Shown: one piece after another, positions 1 to 16,050 of the stretch
How the letters are laid out: each line of letters starts with the position of its first letter
Position numbering within the stretch: the stretch's first letter is position 1
NCBI RefSeq assembly: GCF_000801105.2
Contig: NC_079517.1
Location: 6,758,001 to 6,822,000 of the forward strand
Source of the DNA: Raphanus sativus
Taxonomy: Eukaryota; Streptophyta; Magnoliopsida; Brassicales; Brassicaceae
Direction of reading: 5' to 3'
Length of the DNA: 64,000 nucleotides
Made by a program: the position numbers and the translations under genes
The notes under the pieces: model-generated
The model's input: only the letters and a program-made list of their open reading frames with translations
What the model was told of the DNA's origin: nothing
Database searches by the model: none

Positions 1-57
1 TCACCTTTGGAAATTAAAGAAGTTAGTTACCTTAATCTAGTATACTGTTTTTTGTAG

Positions 58-303
58 ATATTTCAAGTATCACCGTCTCTTCATATGGTGGAAGTCCGGA
101 AAACTAAAGGAGATACACTAGAGTTCCATAAGGTAAAGAGTAATAATAATCACATCCAGTATATCTACTCTGTGTTTCAAGGACAGTTTTGTTACATGTG
201 TTAATCCAACTCTTTACCTTTGCAGTTCTACAAGAAGCTCTCGACCACACTTAACGATGTGGTTTGGAAATCCGGCGAGAGCTCTGGACTTAACAACAAA
301 TAA
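58..303 (+). CDS. CIPK26: CBL-interacting protein kinase, C-terminal end (CIPK26-like)
   Basis: Last two coding exons (58-132 and 226-303) of a gene that starts before the window, joined in phase across a GT-AG intron. They encode the end of the CIPK/SnRK3 regulatory domain. The motif SLHMVEVRKTKGDTLEFHKF, followed by YKKLS and DVVWKSGESSG, is the typical C-terminal protein-phosphatase-interaction segment of this family. CIPKs are Ser/Thr kinases activated by CBL calcium sensors. The assignment to CIPK26 rests on the family C-terminus plus its position before NDHU and CKX7, which matches remembered Arabidopsis order; another CIPK paralogue is possible from these 51 residues alone. Kinase domain and NAF motif lie outside the window. 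Confidence 0.85.
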
Positions 304-593
304 GAACAAAACAACTCTGGATTCAATCAAATCTGTTTGGCTCTCTTATTCTGTATTATCTTTTGTTTCTTGTTTCTTTTTATTGGACTCGATTCTTTTG
401 AACAATTTTTAAATATCGAAGGATGTGCGTTAAGGTGTTTATTATATATTTACATACTTCGATTGTAGAAGTAGAGAACATTATTATGTGTGTTTTTACT
501 TTTTTACTGGATGAGCAAATCAAGGAAATACGTTGAAAAGGAAGGAGACGACAGCTTTTCGAAAACTATTCTGGTAAGAAAAGAAAAAAAAGA

Positions 594-665
594 CGCCGTT
601 GCCGGGGATCGAACCCGGGTCACCCGCGTGACAGGCGGGAATACTTACCACTATACTACAACGAC
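594..665 (-). tRNA. tRNA-Asp (GTC)
   Basis: Read on the minus strand this is a complete 72-nt tRNA including the discriminator G at 594. The acceptor stem GTCGTTG pairs with CAACGGC (one G-U pair), the anticodon arm CCCGC-CTGTCAC-GCGGG carries anticodon GTC, and the T arm is CCGGG-TTCGATC-CCCGG. A T-rich run just downstream on the minus strand (complement of 583-590) fits a Pol III terminator. No intron. Confidence 0.97.
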
Positions 666-684
666 TTTGTTGATACTTGAACAA

Positions 685-833
685 CTAGTAAATATATATT
701 CGTATATATTTATCATCCATAACGAAGAGTTGTTCTTTTTGTGGCTGAGACGGTTTCGTATCCGTTATCAAGTAAAATTTGTATGGATCGAAATTTCGAA
801 AATCACTTTCTTGACTGAACATTTTTGAGCGCC
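685..833 (+). promoter_or_regulatory. Short intergenic promoter region of NDHU
   Basis: The 168 bp between the divergently oriented tRNA-Asp and the NDHU start codon contain TATATATTTAT-type sequence at about 690-703, roughly 130 bp before the ATG. This is a plausible TATA element; the transcription start cannot be fixed from sequence alone. Confidence 0.35.
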
Positions 834-2138
834 ATGGCTTCCTTATCTCCGATGACTCAGCCGTCGTTAGTACACATTCCCGGCGAATCCGTCCCCCATC
901 ATCACGTACTAGTACCAAGCACGTGCTCTTTCCCGCGGAAGCCAACAACCACGAAACGGATTATCTGTTCGCCGGCAAGGAGTTCCGGTGAGACGTCGAC
1001 GGACGGAGAAACCGACGGTGGAGGATCTAGCACTACTGCCGTCGATGAAGCGCCGAAAGAGAGTCCATCTTTAATCTCCGCTCTCAACGTCGAACGCGCT
1101 CTCCGTGGCCTTCGTAATCTCTCTCTTTGTCTCTCTCTCTCTTTTGTTTTTTTTAATGATGGACGTGGATGAAAAACATTGATAGCGGTTTGGATTAGAG
1201 TGCAGCCATTACAGATGTTGATCACTACGGTCGGCTTGGACTTCTCAGAAACTGTTCTTATGATCAGGTTTGTGTTTTTGTTTCTGTTCTTGTCCTAAAC
1301 TCAAGGCAGGTCATGAGTTTTGGGGGATGGTTATAGACAATTTAGTAAGGATTTCTATTTAAAAAAAATATTATTTTACAAATTTGGGAAACATGTAAAT
1401 CTTTTCTAAAAGGTCTGGGAGACCAATGCTTCATTAGTTTATGCTCAGCTTAAACTTCAGAATCGTCACTTGAGTATAGAAGGATTTTAGAATTTTTTTT
1501 ATTTATAAGATTTATATTATGACTTGTCATACAAGTTTTCTTTCCTCTCCTTCTCCTTGATAATCTGATTCAGATTAGCAAGTAGATAGATCATAATGAA
1601 ACTGTTTTTTAAAAAAAATTATCAGGTAAGACTTGGTTACCAAGATAGAGTTAAGGAGCTAATGGGACAAGGGCTAGACGAAGAACAGCTCAAGAACAAG
1701 ATGGAGCTTGTCAAAGTATAAAACAAAAACCAAAATCTTTTTGAATATTACCACATCATCTTTGTGAGATATCATGGGAGTCATATGTATTTTAGGATTC
1801 ATATACGATCTTGTCGTCGGTGGAAGAGAGAAGGATGTACGATTGGAGTCTAGCCAGAAGCGAAAAAGCAGAGCGGTACATTTGGCCGTTCGAGGTTGAC
1901 ATCATGGAACCCTCCAGGGAAGAGCCTCCTCCTCAGGTATGTGTACCCCCCGCTCTGTTTTGTTTTAGTCCAAATATTGATATTTGAGATCGGCTTCTCG
2001 TAATATATACTAATGAGTTTGTGGGGAGAATATTGAGTACAGGAACCAGAGGATGTAGGACCAACGAGGATTCTTGGATACTTCATTGGGGCGTGGCTTG
2101 TCCTTGGTGTCGCCCTTTCTGTTGCATTCAATCGTTAG
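834..2138 (+). CDS. NDHU: NDHU/CRRL, J-like subunit of the chloroplast NDH complex
   Basis: Five exons: 834-1113, 1206-1267, 1626-1715, 1796-1936, 2043-2138, all GT-AG and in phase, giving 222 residues. Start is the ATG at 834 (no in-frame ATG upstream). Residues 1 to about 60 are Ser/Thr/Arg-rich like a chloroplast transit peptide. The middle (about 95-165) is a J-like domain, with DHYGRLGL at its start and EERRMYDWSLARSEKAERY at its end, but it lacks the HPD motif of true J proteins. A single C-terminal membrane segment (GYFIGAWLVLGVALSVAF) ends the protein. In Arabidopsis, NdhU belongs with NdhS and NdhT to the stromal subcomplex that accepts ferredoxin electrons for cyclic flow around photosystem I; length and architecture match. 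The exon 2 acceptor at 1206 makes the junction codon CCC (Pro). Confidence 0.92.
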
Positions 2139-2440
2139 CCACTTTTGTTTCTTTCACCATCTTCTTCCTCGCCTTATATTAAATCATTTCGAGAAAATGT
2201 ATATTTAGTAGTCGATTATATACTTAAGTGTATTAATTATCTGACGAATGTTCAAGCTACGTGATTGTAATAAACGTATGTTTATGCATTTTTCCAAGTT
2301 TTCCTCTTTACTCGTAGACTACTACGGCCACCACCGTTTGGTTAATGTTTATGGTTTTTTATTCATACGGAATAGGAGTTCCAAATTAATCCTAATTAAT
2401 AATCTAATACGTTAGTGGTCGATATAATTGCATAGTACAT

Positions 2441-2632
2441 TTACGTGTTCTTGGACCTCAGTGCGTTGATTAGTCCTCGGTTCATGCCATCACGTTGATG
2501 TTTGGTCAGGCCCGTGGTTGGAGAAGCTGCATGTCTGAGGGGATAAAAGAATGTTAATTTGAATGCACGAATGGTTCTTGCTGTTGTTTCTGAGGGCTCG
2601 AGGAGAGAAAGGAACGAGTATCTATCCCTCAT
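2441..2632 (-). other. Candidate small ORF or structured transcript, unidentified
   Basis: The region has a distinctly higher GC content than its surroundings and holds a 63-codon minus-strand frame starting with ATG at 2632. The same stretch has a 6-bp inverted repeat, CCTCAG (2456-2461) and CTGAGG (2535-2540). The peptide (middle part HAASPTTGLTKHQRDGMNRG) matches no peptide-hormone or conserved uORF family that I know. It may equally be a decayed exon. Confidence 0.15.
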
Positions 2633-3720
2633 AAGCGTCTTTCAGTAGCGAGGTGTACCATCTTATCTTATCTGATAGCAAAACCCCCACCCCTCCCCCA
2701 CTGCAACATGTATTCAAATGAAAGCTATGATACAAAAAGATGTTATTAATGTATGTTTTCAACAAAACAAACTAGATTTTATTAATGTTTTTTTGTTTCT
2801 TTGAAACATAAAAATTGATTAATACACTGAAAACTATATTGAACTATAAAAGATATCAATGTTTCAACTTCAGATGTCTTCTCTTTGATATATATATGTA
2901 AAAGTTGATTGGATTTATTAAAATGTTCCCACTTCAAATATATCGACAAATCCCATCTCAAGCGCACAATATATAATAAGCACAAAATAAGTGCCAGCCA
3001 ACGAATTTCACATGAGAAAAAAAAAAGATACAAAAAAGATGTGCTCTTTAGTTTAAACTTTAAACGAAAAAAATGTAAGATATCAAACAAAATCACACAT
3101 TGAAAGTTAGATAAAAAAGTGTAGTATATAAAGAAAATTTCAACTCTAATTAGTACAAATCATTTTGGAAAAGAATAAAAAAAAATTATATGGGCTTGTC
3201 TCTAGTTAAAAATTGACAATATTATATACTAATATAACAATATATAATTGGATATGAGCTTCAAATCCCAACAAAGCAGTTGAGTTTTCTTCCGATGTAG
3301 GTTGAGATTCTATGTAAAAGCATCTCATGAACCAGATATCAGCATCACATTTTTCTCTTACTCTAAATGATGTCCTTTTGTCTTTTTTTTTCATGACAAG
3401 AAAAAAATCTTCATGATTGCAACAAAGGACTAAAAGACAAATAAAATGACACAGACACAGCTATTCACGGCCTAAGGATTAAAGATTTCAGTATTGCAAC
3501 ATGTACACATCGTTTATATTTACTATATGCAGAGCATCAGATAATTGCAATATTGCATTTTCAGCATTGTCTATCATTTATAACATCTCTCATTTCAATA
3601 TAGGCAAACATTGACAGTTGGGCGTGCATAGCACTTACTTTTGGTAATAGGAAAGTTGTATGAAAAAATAGAAAATCATGGAAATTGGAGGTACAAATGA
3701 AGGATTGACAAAAAAAAACA

Positions 3721-4060
3721 GTTTTTTTTTTCACTTTGAAACACATTGATTGAAACATAGATAGATACAAAGCCGGAAAGGATACTAGAACCTAAACCGG
3801 AAGAAACAAACTTCCCCGGAATCTAAGCCCTATTACAGAGAGGGGGGACATCTAAAAGAACATCATCTCAAACTAATTCAAAAAGAAACAGAGCAACATT
3901 ATAGAATCAAGTGTTCACATCAAGAAACCCTTCCTCACTTCTCCAAACAAGTCAAGATACAACTAAACTTAGACCTCCCATTAGAATAAGCCCAAACGCA
4001 GAGAACCTAATGCTTTTTAAATCCAGCGAGAGTAAACTACCTTCTGTATAAATAAATGGA
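3721..4060 (-). repeat. Probable retroposon 3' end (minus orientation)
   Basis: Read on the minus strand, a GC-richer, non-coding segment (about 4030 down to 3740) ends in TGTTTCAATCAATGTGTTTC and then an A-run (T-run on + at 3721-3730). This is the look of a plant LINE/SINE-like 3' end with a poly(A) tail. No target-site duplication was found, so the left and right limits are uncertain. Confidence 0.35.
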
Positions 4061-6975
4061 AATATGTTATTCTGTTACACAAAATGTAACTATTTTAGAT
4101 ATAATATTTACTCTCGATTGAGTTTTCGTACAGAAGGTAGTTATATATACATTTATCTAATAGTTATATATACATATTTCATAGTTAAACAAAATAACCT
4201 AAAAAAATATTTTACATACAATTTCATTGTTATTGAGGAAAATAAATGTTGTACTAAATTGTTTATAGTCTTCAAAAATTCCCTTGACTATTATGTACAG
4301 TTATGTGCAATATTCCTATGATCGCTTTGTTACACTATCTTAGTCGGGAATTTTATACGATTATAAATCGTGGTTGGGTTAGTGTAAAGAAAGTGCTTTA
4401 TGTTGTTACGTATAATTCGAAAAATGATTAGTCTAAACGAACCTTTTTGCTAATTATCGATATTAAAAATAGACAAAGGAAGAAAAGAACTTGAAGTCAG
4501 TAGGATATTTACTAGGTTCACTAATGTTTTTAAACTACTTTATGGGACATGATTCCGGAATTAGTTAATTTAATTCGGGCGGGATTTAGGAATTGTCCTC
4601 CTAAAATCTTTATATTTTAATCTTAAGTTGGTCACAATATTTATTTTTTGTAACTTTTAATACCTAAGTCATCTATACCTATATTCATATGATAAAGTAA
4701 ATTTGCCTCCCCCACGATTATTATAAAATCAACAGTAAACCCACAATAATTAAAAGTTGCGATCTATGCAGATTATAGAATGAATGATTACATGCAACTA
4801 TGCGATTATAGAAGGAAGGATTACAAGAGATCTTCAAATGGTGCAAATAAATTTGGTCAGGCGTGAATCTTCATAGGACGGCTCAGATGATGCAGTTAGA
4901 CGTAAATCTTCATAAGACAGGTAGTATTGTCGGTTGTCGAATCGTCTATGTAATATTCCTACTAATTGTAATTGTAATATCATAATAAATCAGCGTTAAA
5001 AAAAAATTGAAAGTTGCGATTAGAGAGACGAATGTCGTCAATTCTGTGTGTGGGTCATTTATTAACGTTTTAATTTATGCATGTGAAATAAATGAGAACA
5101 TATCCAAATTACTCAATAATCCGAGTAACTGCTTATTACCGGAACAACACTAAATGATTACATCGATTGTCCTGTAGAAGTATAAACAATGCTATGTTTT
5201 TTTTTGAAAAAATAAATAATGCTATGTTATCTTTTTGAAATGTACAAATTATCTTTTGAATTTTTAAGAGGTATTTAAAAGTAACGTTTTATTTTAGAAC
5301 GACAAGTCAACAATTTAGTTGTATATAGTTAACTAAATTTCATCTTTTTGCAAGCGGATTTTAAGAAAGGAAAATCAAGAAACTATTTTGGTTCGTTCTC
5401 TCAAACGAATAAACATAGCCAACTAGTCAGGATTGTATAGTTAGACTGTCAAACAACTTAACGATGTTTTGTTTTTATTTTAAAATTTTTAACTAACTTA
5501 ACGATTTTTTGTGATATAAACTTAAGGTTTTTGGTTTTCTTTTTTAGTACATTGATCTTCTCTCAAATAATTAAATAAATAGTTGATGGGGAGGCTTCAT
5601 CACTTGCATATGGACTTCTTCTAAAGCTAAAGAAGGTTTTTTTGACTAAAAAGCTAAAGAAGGTCGTGACACGATTGTATCTTCTTTGCGTTTTCTCAGT
5701 TGACAAATTAAATATTTTCTTCTTACTAATCATAATTTAATGTGCAACTAAACCTAATTTTAATTCTCTTCTGATGTCTGAATACTCCTATTGGTCATTA
5801 TAATTGTTTCAAAAGTCTTTTTATGTCATAACAACCAACCAGTAATTTTCAGCCAATACAGAAATAGTAGCACGATAGACAAATGATTTACAAGTTAACT
5901 TTAGGCGTGGGAGAGTTATATAAAAACCGGTGAAGTTTTTAACAACAAAATTATCTAGTCAGTTGCAATGCGATTTTTCTGTTCTCAGAATGATACTTTG
6001 TGTGAGAAATAACAACTAGATAAAACTTAAATTTATATTTCTAAGTGTTCTTGACTACATGAAAGACGTCGCCGGAAACCTAAACGGCAGACCACCGGAA
6101 TTTACCGGGAACGGGATCACGGTCACGATCAAAGAAACTATTATAATATATCCAAATTTTATAATCAAATACTACCCAATTCAGCGATTTAAAAGAAATC
6201 ACAGGAACATATTTAGCGAACAGTATACGCAAATTTATGTGAAATCATTACATGCGTTAGACTGATTATATCAATCACTAATGATTACAGACAAATCCCT
6301 AACATTTCCATCAAATTGTTTTGCCGAACAGTGTCTACTCCGTATCTTGTGTGTTAAGGTTTGCTGGATTAAACAAATTTTAAGTTAGGAAATTATAATT
6401 TTATAACGTATATGTTTCATCGGAAGAATAACAATCAGGTATGTTGTTGTTTGTATTTCTGGAGCTGTGTTAATCTTCAATCTATAACTAAACTTATGAT
6501 TTTAATGGAAACATTTACTTCAACCAGTTCTCTTTGTTTGTTTGGCCAATAGTTTCAACTAGCTCATAGAGTTATGGTGATGGAAACTCATTTTTTTGGC
6601 TTTTATGAAAAAACAATAACTACGTCATGTATCTATAATGCCGTAAGCATACAGACCAACTTTATTACACAATAAATTTCTTAGATTTTTCTGCTTTTTT
6701 TCTTTTTGGGTACGGGACAGATTTTGAGGATCCTTTAACCATTCTTTTAAGACTCGTTGAATCTTTTTCTATTTTTCTTTTTCCTCCTTTAGTTATCTTC
6801 ACATAACTCAGTGTTGACAATTTTAGGAGACGCCTTTAAATCCAATATCTTCGTTTAAACAACAAAACGAATCAAAATACGCTATTAAAAAATACAGTAT
6901 TGATTTTAACGGCCGAATGAAATTTAAAAAATCTAGCAGTTAAATAAGAATAATCCTAAAGCTGAACTCAGTGGC

Positions 6976-6983
6976 TATTTATA
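6976..6983 (+). promoter_or_regulatory. TATA box of CKX7
   Basis: TATTTATA (within GCTATTTATAGC) lies 126 bp before the CKX7 ATG, followed by a CA-rich leader, a normal plant core-promoter layout. Confidence 0.5.
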
Positions 6984-7075
6984 GCTAAGACACATCTTCT
7001 CTCACCACAGACAAACCAAAAATAAAAAGAGTTTAGTTCCAAAAGCTTCCACCTACAATATAGTCTCTCCAATAG

Positions 7076-10233
<3,158 letters not shown>

Positions 10234-10894
10234 CCCCCTATTGTTCGTTTTTACTTCGGTATTCTTGAGTTTTGTGGGATAAATGTAATTTTTATGTAAT
10301 TCTTTTTTTCCGATTTTTATATGTAATGGACCTTTGCGTCTTGTCCAATTATGGAGTTCACTTCAAAAGAAAAACGTCCTTTTTTGTTCAATATAAAATT
10401 TTCTAAACAATTAATTATATAGCCATGTATTTAACACCAGCTAGTAATTGTTTTGTGTCTTTCTTTTCTTGGTATCCCCGATCTATAGAAAGATCCGTAC
10501 TAATCTCCAATGAGATATGCAGCTTACGAATAGATCAATTAACTTACCAATAAATCATTTATTGGGATATGTAAATGGACCGTAATCAAATATTCATGTG
10601 ACTTAGTTTCGCATAGCAAGTAAATCATATCTGAAACGTATTAGCATCCGAAACACCTTTCTTTACCACTTATGTCTTTCTTTTTAACCTTTCGTGAGGT
10701 AAGGAATAGCTAAGGCTCATCTGAATGATATGGACATATGAAGTAACACATTGATGAAATAAATCGTATGAATGTATGTAAGAGATTTTGGATTGATGTT
10801 CCCGGTTCAATGTTGCCTCGGTTATTTCACTTGTAAACCAGCTCCAAACTTTGGTTTTAGGACAAAATTAATATTATTTTTTATTTTCAAGAAG

Positions 10895-11140
10895 ATTTTG
10901 GATCGATGATTTTTTGTGTGTAAATTTTGAATTCAACCTGTGTCAGTATTGTTCTGTGAGTTATATCATTGTTTATGTAATTTTTAAAAAATCATTAGTA
11001 GTTAATTTATTCGTCCCGGTTAGATGGTTGATTCCAAAACTCCTTTCATGTATGCACTAGCAATATGTAATTTAACCCATAAACTGAAGTATCAATTCGG
11101 TTTGCCCCTACACTTTTGTACGTATTGAAAAAAATCTTTC
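10895..11140 (+). repeat. Diverged direct repeat, copy 1
   Basis: Aligns by eye with 12,361-12,640. Shared landmarks in the same order are GATTTTGGA..GATGA, TTTTGTGTGT, GTAGTTAA.TTATTCGT, CACTAGCAAT, AACC.ATAAACT, a 'GGTTTG.CCC' block and CATTGAAAAAAAT-like ends. Spacing between copies is about 1.47 kb. Could be remnants of long terminal repeats or a segmental duplication. Confidence 0.6.
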
Positions 11141-12360
11141 GCATATACGTATTAGATTTGATTAGTATTAGATTTGATTTGCGTTATCAGAATTTGATTT
11201 TCAGGTAAAAAAGGTTAGTTGGTATAAGTGAATTTTGATATACATATTTATGTTATGTCTTTAATTTTATTTAGTGTTTTTATACATGATTTGAACTCGC
11301 GGTTAAATCGGTAAACCTAATGATCCATGCATATTATGATTCAAAGTTAAAAAAAAATTCGATAGAACCCAATACTAATCTAAAAACTCACCACTAACTT
11401 TTATTAAATCTGAAAATATTCTTAAAAAAATTGATGGAAAATTTTATATACTTTTAAATATTACATAAAACTAAATAAACTATAAAATTTGTGATTTTTA
11501 GACTCTGACTTGAAATTTACTTTGATAATTTAAAATAAAATTAAGATCTTAATTATATTAGAGATAAAGAAAGACAGGTCATATTAAATGTTTTTAAATA
11601 AATGTTAAAGTGTTTTTTTATACATGGGGTCTAAAGAAACCCACATGAATTTTACAGCACCTGTAATACCTAGGTCGACATATATAATAAATAATACTAG
11701 TTTTGATAAATATATACTTTCAAATTTTGTTTGTATTCTTTTATCATTAGAAAATATGTTTGATTTAGGATCTTTGTTTTGTAATATAGATCTATTATTG
11801 TATACTATTTGATAAATGATGTTAAAACAGAATTTTGAATCATAAATAAGTTGATATTTTAATATACTTAACGAAATAACAAACTTTACAAATGTAAGTT
11901 GGTGGGATTATATATAGCTAAGTGAAAAATGACTATAATATAGTAAATATATAACTTATGTAAATGTGGATCGATGATGAACTACTTCATATAGCTTTTA
12001 AACAAAAAAAAACATTTATGCAAATGTGTTTATAATAAGAATGGATTTGTTATATAGATAGAGAGTCAATGTAATGTGCCAAATAATAAGTAATGCTCGG
12101 ATCCATTATGTATTTGAATTTTTTTTTGTAATTACTTTGTTAGATAATTGCTAAAATATGACAAGTTGATTGATATATTAAAGTTTGGTTGACATTGATA
12201 TTTATTAGATTTAGTCTTGCTTTATTTATACTATATTTAAGGATGATTAGTTATTAATAATATAGATTAGAAAAAATATATGGAGTATTGTTTTTAATTT
12301 TTTTTTATCTAAAAGTAAGTTGGATCCGCTTTGTATTTCTGTTTTAATCTTATTTGTTGT

Positions 12361-12419
12361 TGATTTTGGACTGATGACCATTTTGTGTGTGTAAATTTAG
12401 ATTTTAACTGCGTCAATAT

Positions 12420-12460
<41 letters not shown>

Positions 12461-12640
12461 TATACATTAATTGTATACGTTTTTGATATCGTTGGTAGTT
12501 AAGTTATTCGTCTAACACGGGAGGAAAATCCGAACTCATTAATATAAACACTAGCAATGATAATCTTAACCAATAAACTAAAGGGTCGATTTGGTTTGGC
12601 CCGTAGATTTTACTCTGCATTGAAAAAATATTTTTGAAAG
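12361..12640 (+). repeat. Diverged direct repeat, copy 2
   Basis: Second copy of the repeat at 10,895-11,140, with an (AT)n microsatellite grown inside it. Sequence identity is moderate with several indels, so the duplication is old. Confidence 0.6.
12424..12458. repeat. (AT)n microsatellite
   Basis: About 17 AT dinucleotide units, interrupted once near the 5' edge by ATAC. Confidence 0.9.
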
Positions 12641-14480
12641 GTTTATCAAGTCAAATATGCGCTAACACTTTACATAGTGTTTTGGTATTTCCGCGAATAT
12701 TGGTATACTTTACGGCATGTGACGCATGTCCGATCTTGGATAATAGAGAAGAGAGTTGATAGACACTGAAAGGATTATTCTTCACATGTTGCCCCGATAA
12801 TTAATACAGAAAATAGGAAAGGATTAACCAAATCCATCATCCATTATCCCTCCTATTGGTGCCAGTCCATGATATATACTATTGTGATTATGACCTTATT
12901 TTGGATAATTCCTACTTAATTATATTATGTCCTTTCGAATATCCGATTTGGACCGTTCGAATAGTCTATGCACTAACAGTTATAAATGTGAGTTTCTTTC
13001 TTCCAAATTTTATTTTAACAACTGTGACATGTCATAGACCTTGCAGTCAACGTTCATATTCAACAATTGTTCATATTCGGTGATGTGATGGCGAACTCGA
13101 ATTTAAATGGAAAAATAATATCATACATAAAGACGTCGACGGGAAGCAAATTAGATGATGTCCATATCAGTGCCATGTTAAATTGTTAATATGCTATATA
13201 GCACGAAAGAAGTATCGAATGAAGGTGACATTGAGCAATAACCGGTCGTTAAGATAAAAATAGAGAGAAAATATTTATTTATTTGATTCAAGCTCAAGAC
13301 CATGACATATATTCTAGTTATTTGTAGTAGTTTAGTCTTGGAAGATTTACTTTGACTCGTTAGCCAGTTCAAATTATCTTTTTATTTGCTAATCACCGGG
13401 GGAAAAAGGCACTACTAGACTCGTGTTTGGGGCATCAGATTCTTCTCTTCTTACCACAAAAGAGAGTCAAGGAAAAAGGTTTTGAGCTTCACCAACCTTT
13501 CAAAAAGAAAACGTCTACATATATACATTTTCATTTCTTTTGTTGATAATCATATTTTCTCTTTTTCTCTTAAATCATATATTTCCGTGTGTTCCTCTTA
13601 ATAGATTCTGATTCGTTTGTCTTCTATTTTTCTTTTTCTTTTATATGAAGCTCACATGCCCATAAAGATAGAGTAAAGCTAGTTTGAGGTTATCAAAAGA
13701 AATGATTCAATTGTTAATCTCTGTTTGTATACATCATCAGCTTAAAAATTATTTTTGCTTTGCGTATACATATTTGAAAAATAATTAATATAATCAAAAT
13801 TACTTGAGAATCAAACCAGGCATAGAAAGATCACGAAACTTAATTTTGTGATTATTTCCACATAGCATTTGGATCAGCCTTTCTTTTAATTACACGAATA
13901 CTCAAATGTAGCGCATCTATTAGACAAAAAAGCTATCACATATTGTAGCTTATTCAATCTTAATTAATTCGTTTTTCCTAGGACGGATCCTTGCCCCACC
14001 ACTGGTGCTTGCTTATTACTTTAAAACCTTGAAATCCGAGTGTTTTTTGACCCAAAAGACATCTCCAAATCTACTTTTGGTCTTGCTGTGAAAAATATAG
14101 TTGTAATATCACTCGTTAAATTTTTAAAATAAAAGTCCCACTCATATAATAAAAATTCAATATCGAGAAAGAAGCCAATAATATTTATATTATATTTTTG
14201 TGAGGTAGTGAAGCCTTTTCTTGATTTTATAGAGAACCACAATCTCTGTTCAACAAAGAAAGTGCCCTTTTAGAATGAAAAAATGTGAAAGCTTGTCGCA
14301 TATCAATAGATAAAAATCTTCCCACAAAATAAACTAAAGAGAAAAGATGTTCAAAATTTTGGGTTCCCAACCAAAATCTACTCGAATTCTCCCCCTAACA
14401 TTATATACTACATATCAAATTTTTTTTCTCGTTGCTTTTCTGTTTGTCTTTCTTTCACAAAAATATGAGAACTAGTTTAT

Positions 14481-14502
14481 AATATATATATATATATATA
14501 TT
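14481..14502. repeat. (TA)n microsatellite
   Basis: About ten uninterrupted TA units in AT-rich intergenic DNA. Confidence 0.85.
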
Positions 14503-15869
14503 TTGTTCGCTGCTTTAGATATTTCAGTTATAAGATGATGATTTCATTGTAAGAGGAAAACATTATAAAAAACGATGGGCTAAATATTTCCCATGCAAGA
14601 TCATTCGTCGTACGTTATCCGGTAAACGTGTTATGCATGCACCGAGGACGTTCTTACTATTTTATAGCTTCGTTTTCACTAGATCGAGGAAAGTTACTCT
14701 GTAATACGTACTTATATAACTTGTTACATAATGATACGTACTGCATTTTTACCTTTAACATGAGATTAGTTTAGCAGGTCTTATGATTAGTTCAGTGTTC
14801 TGCATAACATTTTTAATCAAAATAAATAATAAATTACCATCATTTTTCTGTTAAAAGTAGAGTTAGTATTTTACTGCGATTTCTTTCATTTTACCATTTG
14901 TAAAAATCTTCAATGAGAAAAAAAAATCTTCCATGAGTAAAAAATGAAAAAAATATAATTTCTAGAGTTCAAAGACAATACGAGGTTTTCCAATAATTAA
15001 AGACAAAAAGTTAGAGAATAAATTTAGATCAATAAATACAAACAAGTACCACTATAATTTCAATGGGTACAACCTAACCATTATCTATTTTCGTATTTGA
15101 AATGCATGTGTGGTGCACGTTTATTTTCTAAGTTTCTCAATATGGATGCCTTACAAAAATATATATGTATGGTATCTGCAACTTGGATTATTTTTGGTGG
15201 TAATACAAAATTATAATACAACGGGGTAACGGGCCGGAGACTAAAATTCAACGTAAATTCATATAACGTTTTGCTGAAATGTATCTTTATTAACTTTATG
15301 GTTGATAAATTCTTTTTTTATGAGATTAATGAAACTGAAGCAATAAAGTTTCAGCGGGAGTAAACCTTTGTGAGCTGGGTTTGTTTAACACGTGAGTGGA
15401 GATGCTTTTCATGTGGATTTTGATTTGCTTTGTAGCGAATGAATTAAATAACCAAAAGAATATCTCTGGTTCGAGATAAAATGAAAGAAATATAAAACTT
15501 TTTGGTTATCAAAATGATAAAGTTTTAGTGTCCAAAAATGAAAACTACAAAAAGAAAAAAGGGGAATGCAAATTTTATAGTAAAAAGAATAGAGCAGAGT
15601 CGAACAACGATTAGAAGACAATTATCATAAAGATACTTTCGTTATTTAGTCCTAGGACTTGCTGCCGTAGCCAATGTGTATATGTAGGAAAACCAAAAGT
15701 ATTTTTTATTTTCATGTGATCATGATTAAAAAAAGGTTATTTCTCAAAAAAAGAAAGTTGACTCGTCTTGAAGCAAACTAATGTGACGGTAATATTCTTA
15801 CCCACGTCGGTATGGTTAAATGATTGTTCTCTCCAGTTATAATCTTACTCGTGTCGATATATAACATAT

Positions 15870-16050
15870 ACTAGGTAGTAACCCGCACTTTGCGCGGGAT
15901 GAAATATTTATATACTGTAAATGTTAAAGTTATATATTTTGTTTTGATTATGTATAACATAGTATTTTCTATTACATTTAACCACATAATCGATTATTGA
16001 ATGTTAAAGATATAATATGTTTAAAAAAGCTATGATTTGATACTCAATAA
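15870..16050 (-). mobile_element. Helitron 3' terminus (minus orientation)
   Basis: On the minus strand the sequence ends with a GC hairpin (CCCGCGCAAAGTGCGGG, complement of 15,882-15,898) followed 7 bp later by CTAGT, the CTRRT-type Helitron 3' end. The flanking host base is A (minus strand) rather than the canonical T. The 5' end was not located; the AT-rich DNA up to about 18.2 kb may belong to it. Confidence 0.65.

Larger units (their letters stand above)
2139..6974. other. Intergenic DNA between NDHU and CKX7
   Basis: AT-rich DNA without a supportable gene. A less AT-rich patch at 2441-2640 and a retroposon-like segment at 3721-4060 are listed separately. A GC-richer scrap at 6059-6140 opens a 68-codon frame that soon runs into AT-rich sequence and resembles nothing I recognise. 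The rest shows only homopolymer runs. Confidence 0.6.
10234..15869. other. Gene-free AT-rich intergenic DNA downstream of CKX7
   Basis: No ORF longer than about 75 codons and no recognisable exon. It contains a diverged direct duplication (10,895-11,140 and 12,361-12,640) and dinucleotide repeats listed separately. The rest looks like decayed transposon or intergenic sequence. Confidence 0.6.

Noticed and set aside
6059..6265. 68-codon frame starting MKDVAGNLNGRPPEF
   Set aside because: Only the first 25 codons look coding-like; the rest is AT-rich low-complexity sequence, with no splice partner or known family.
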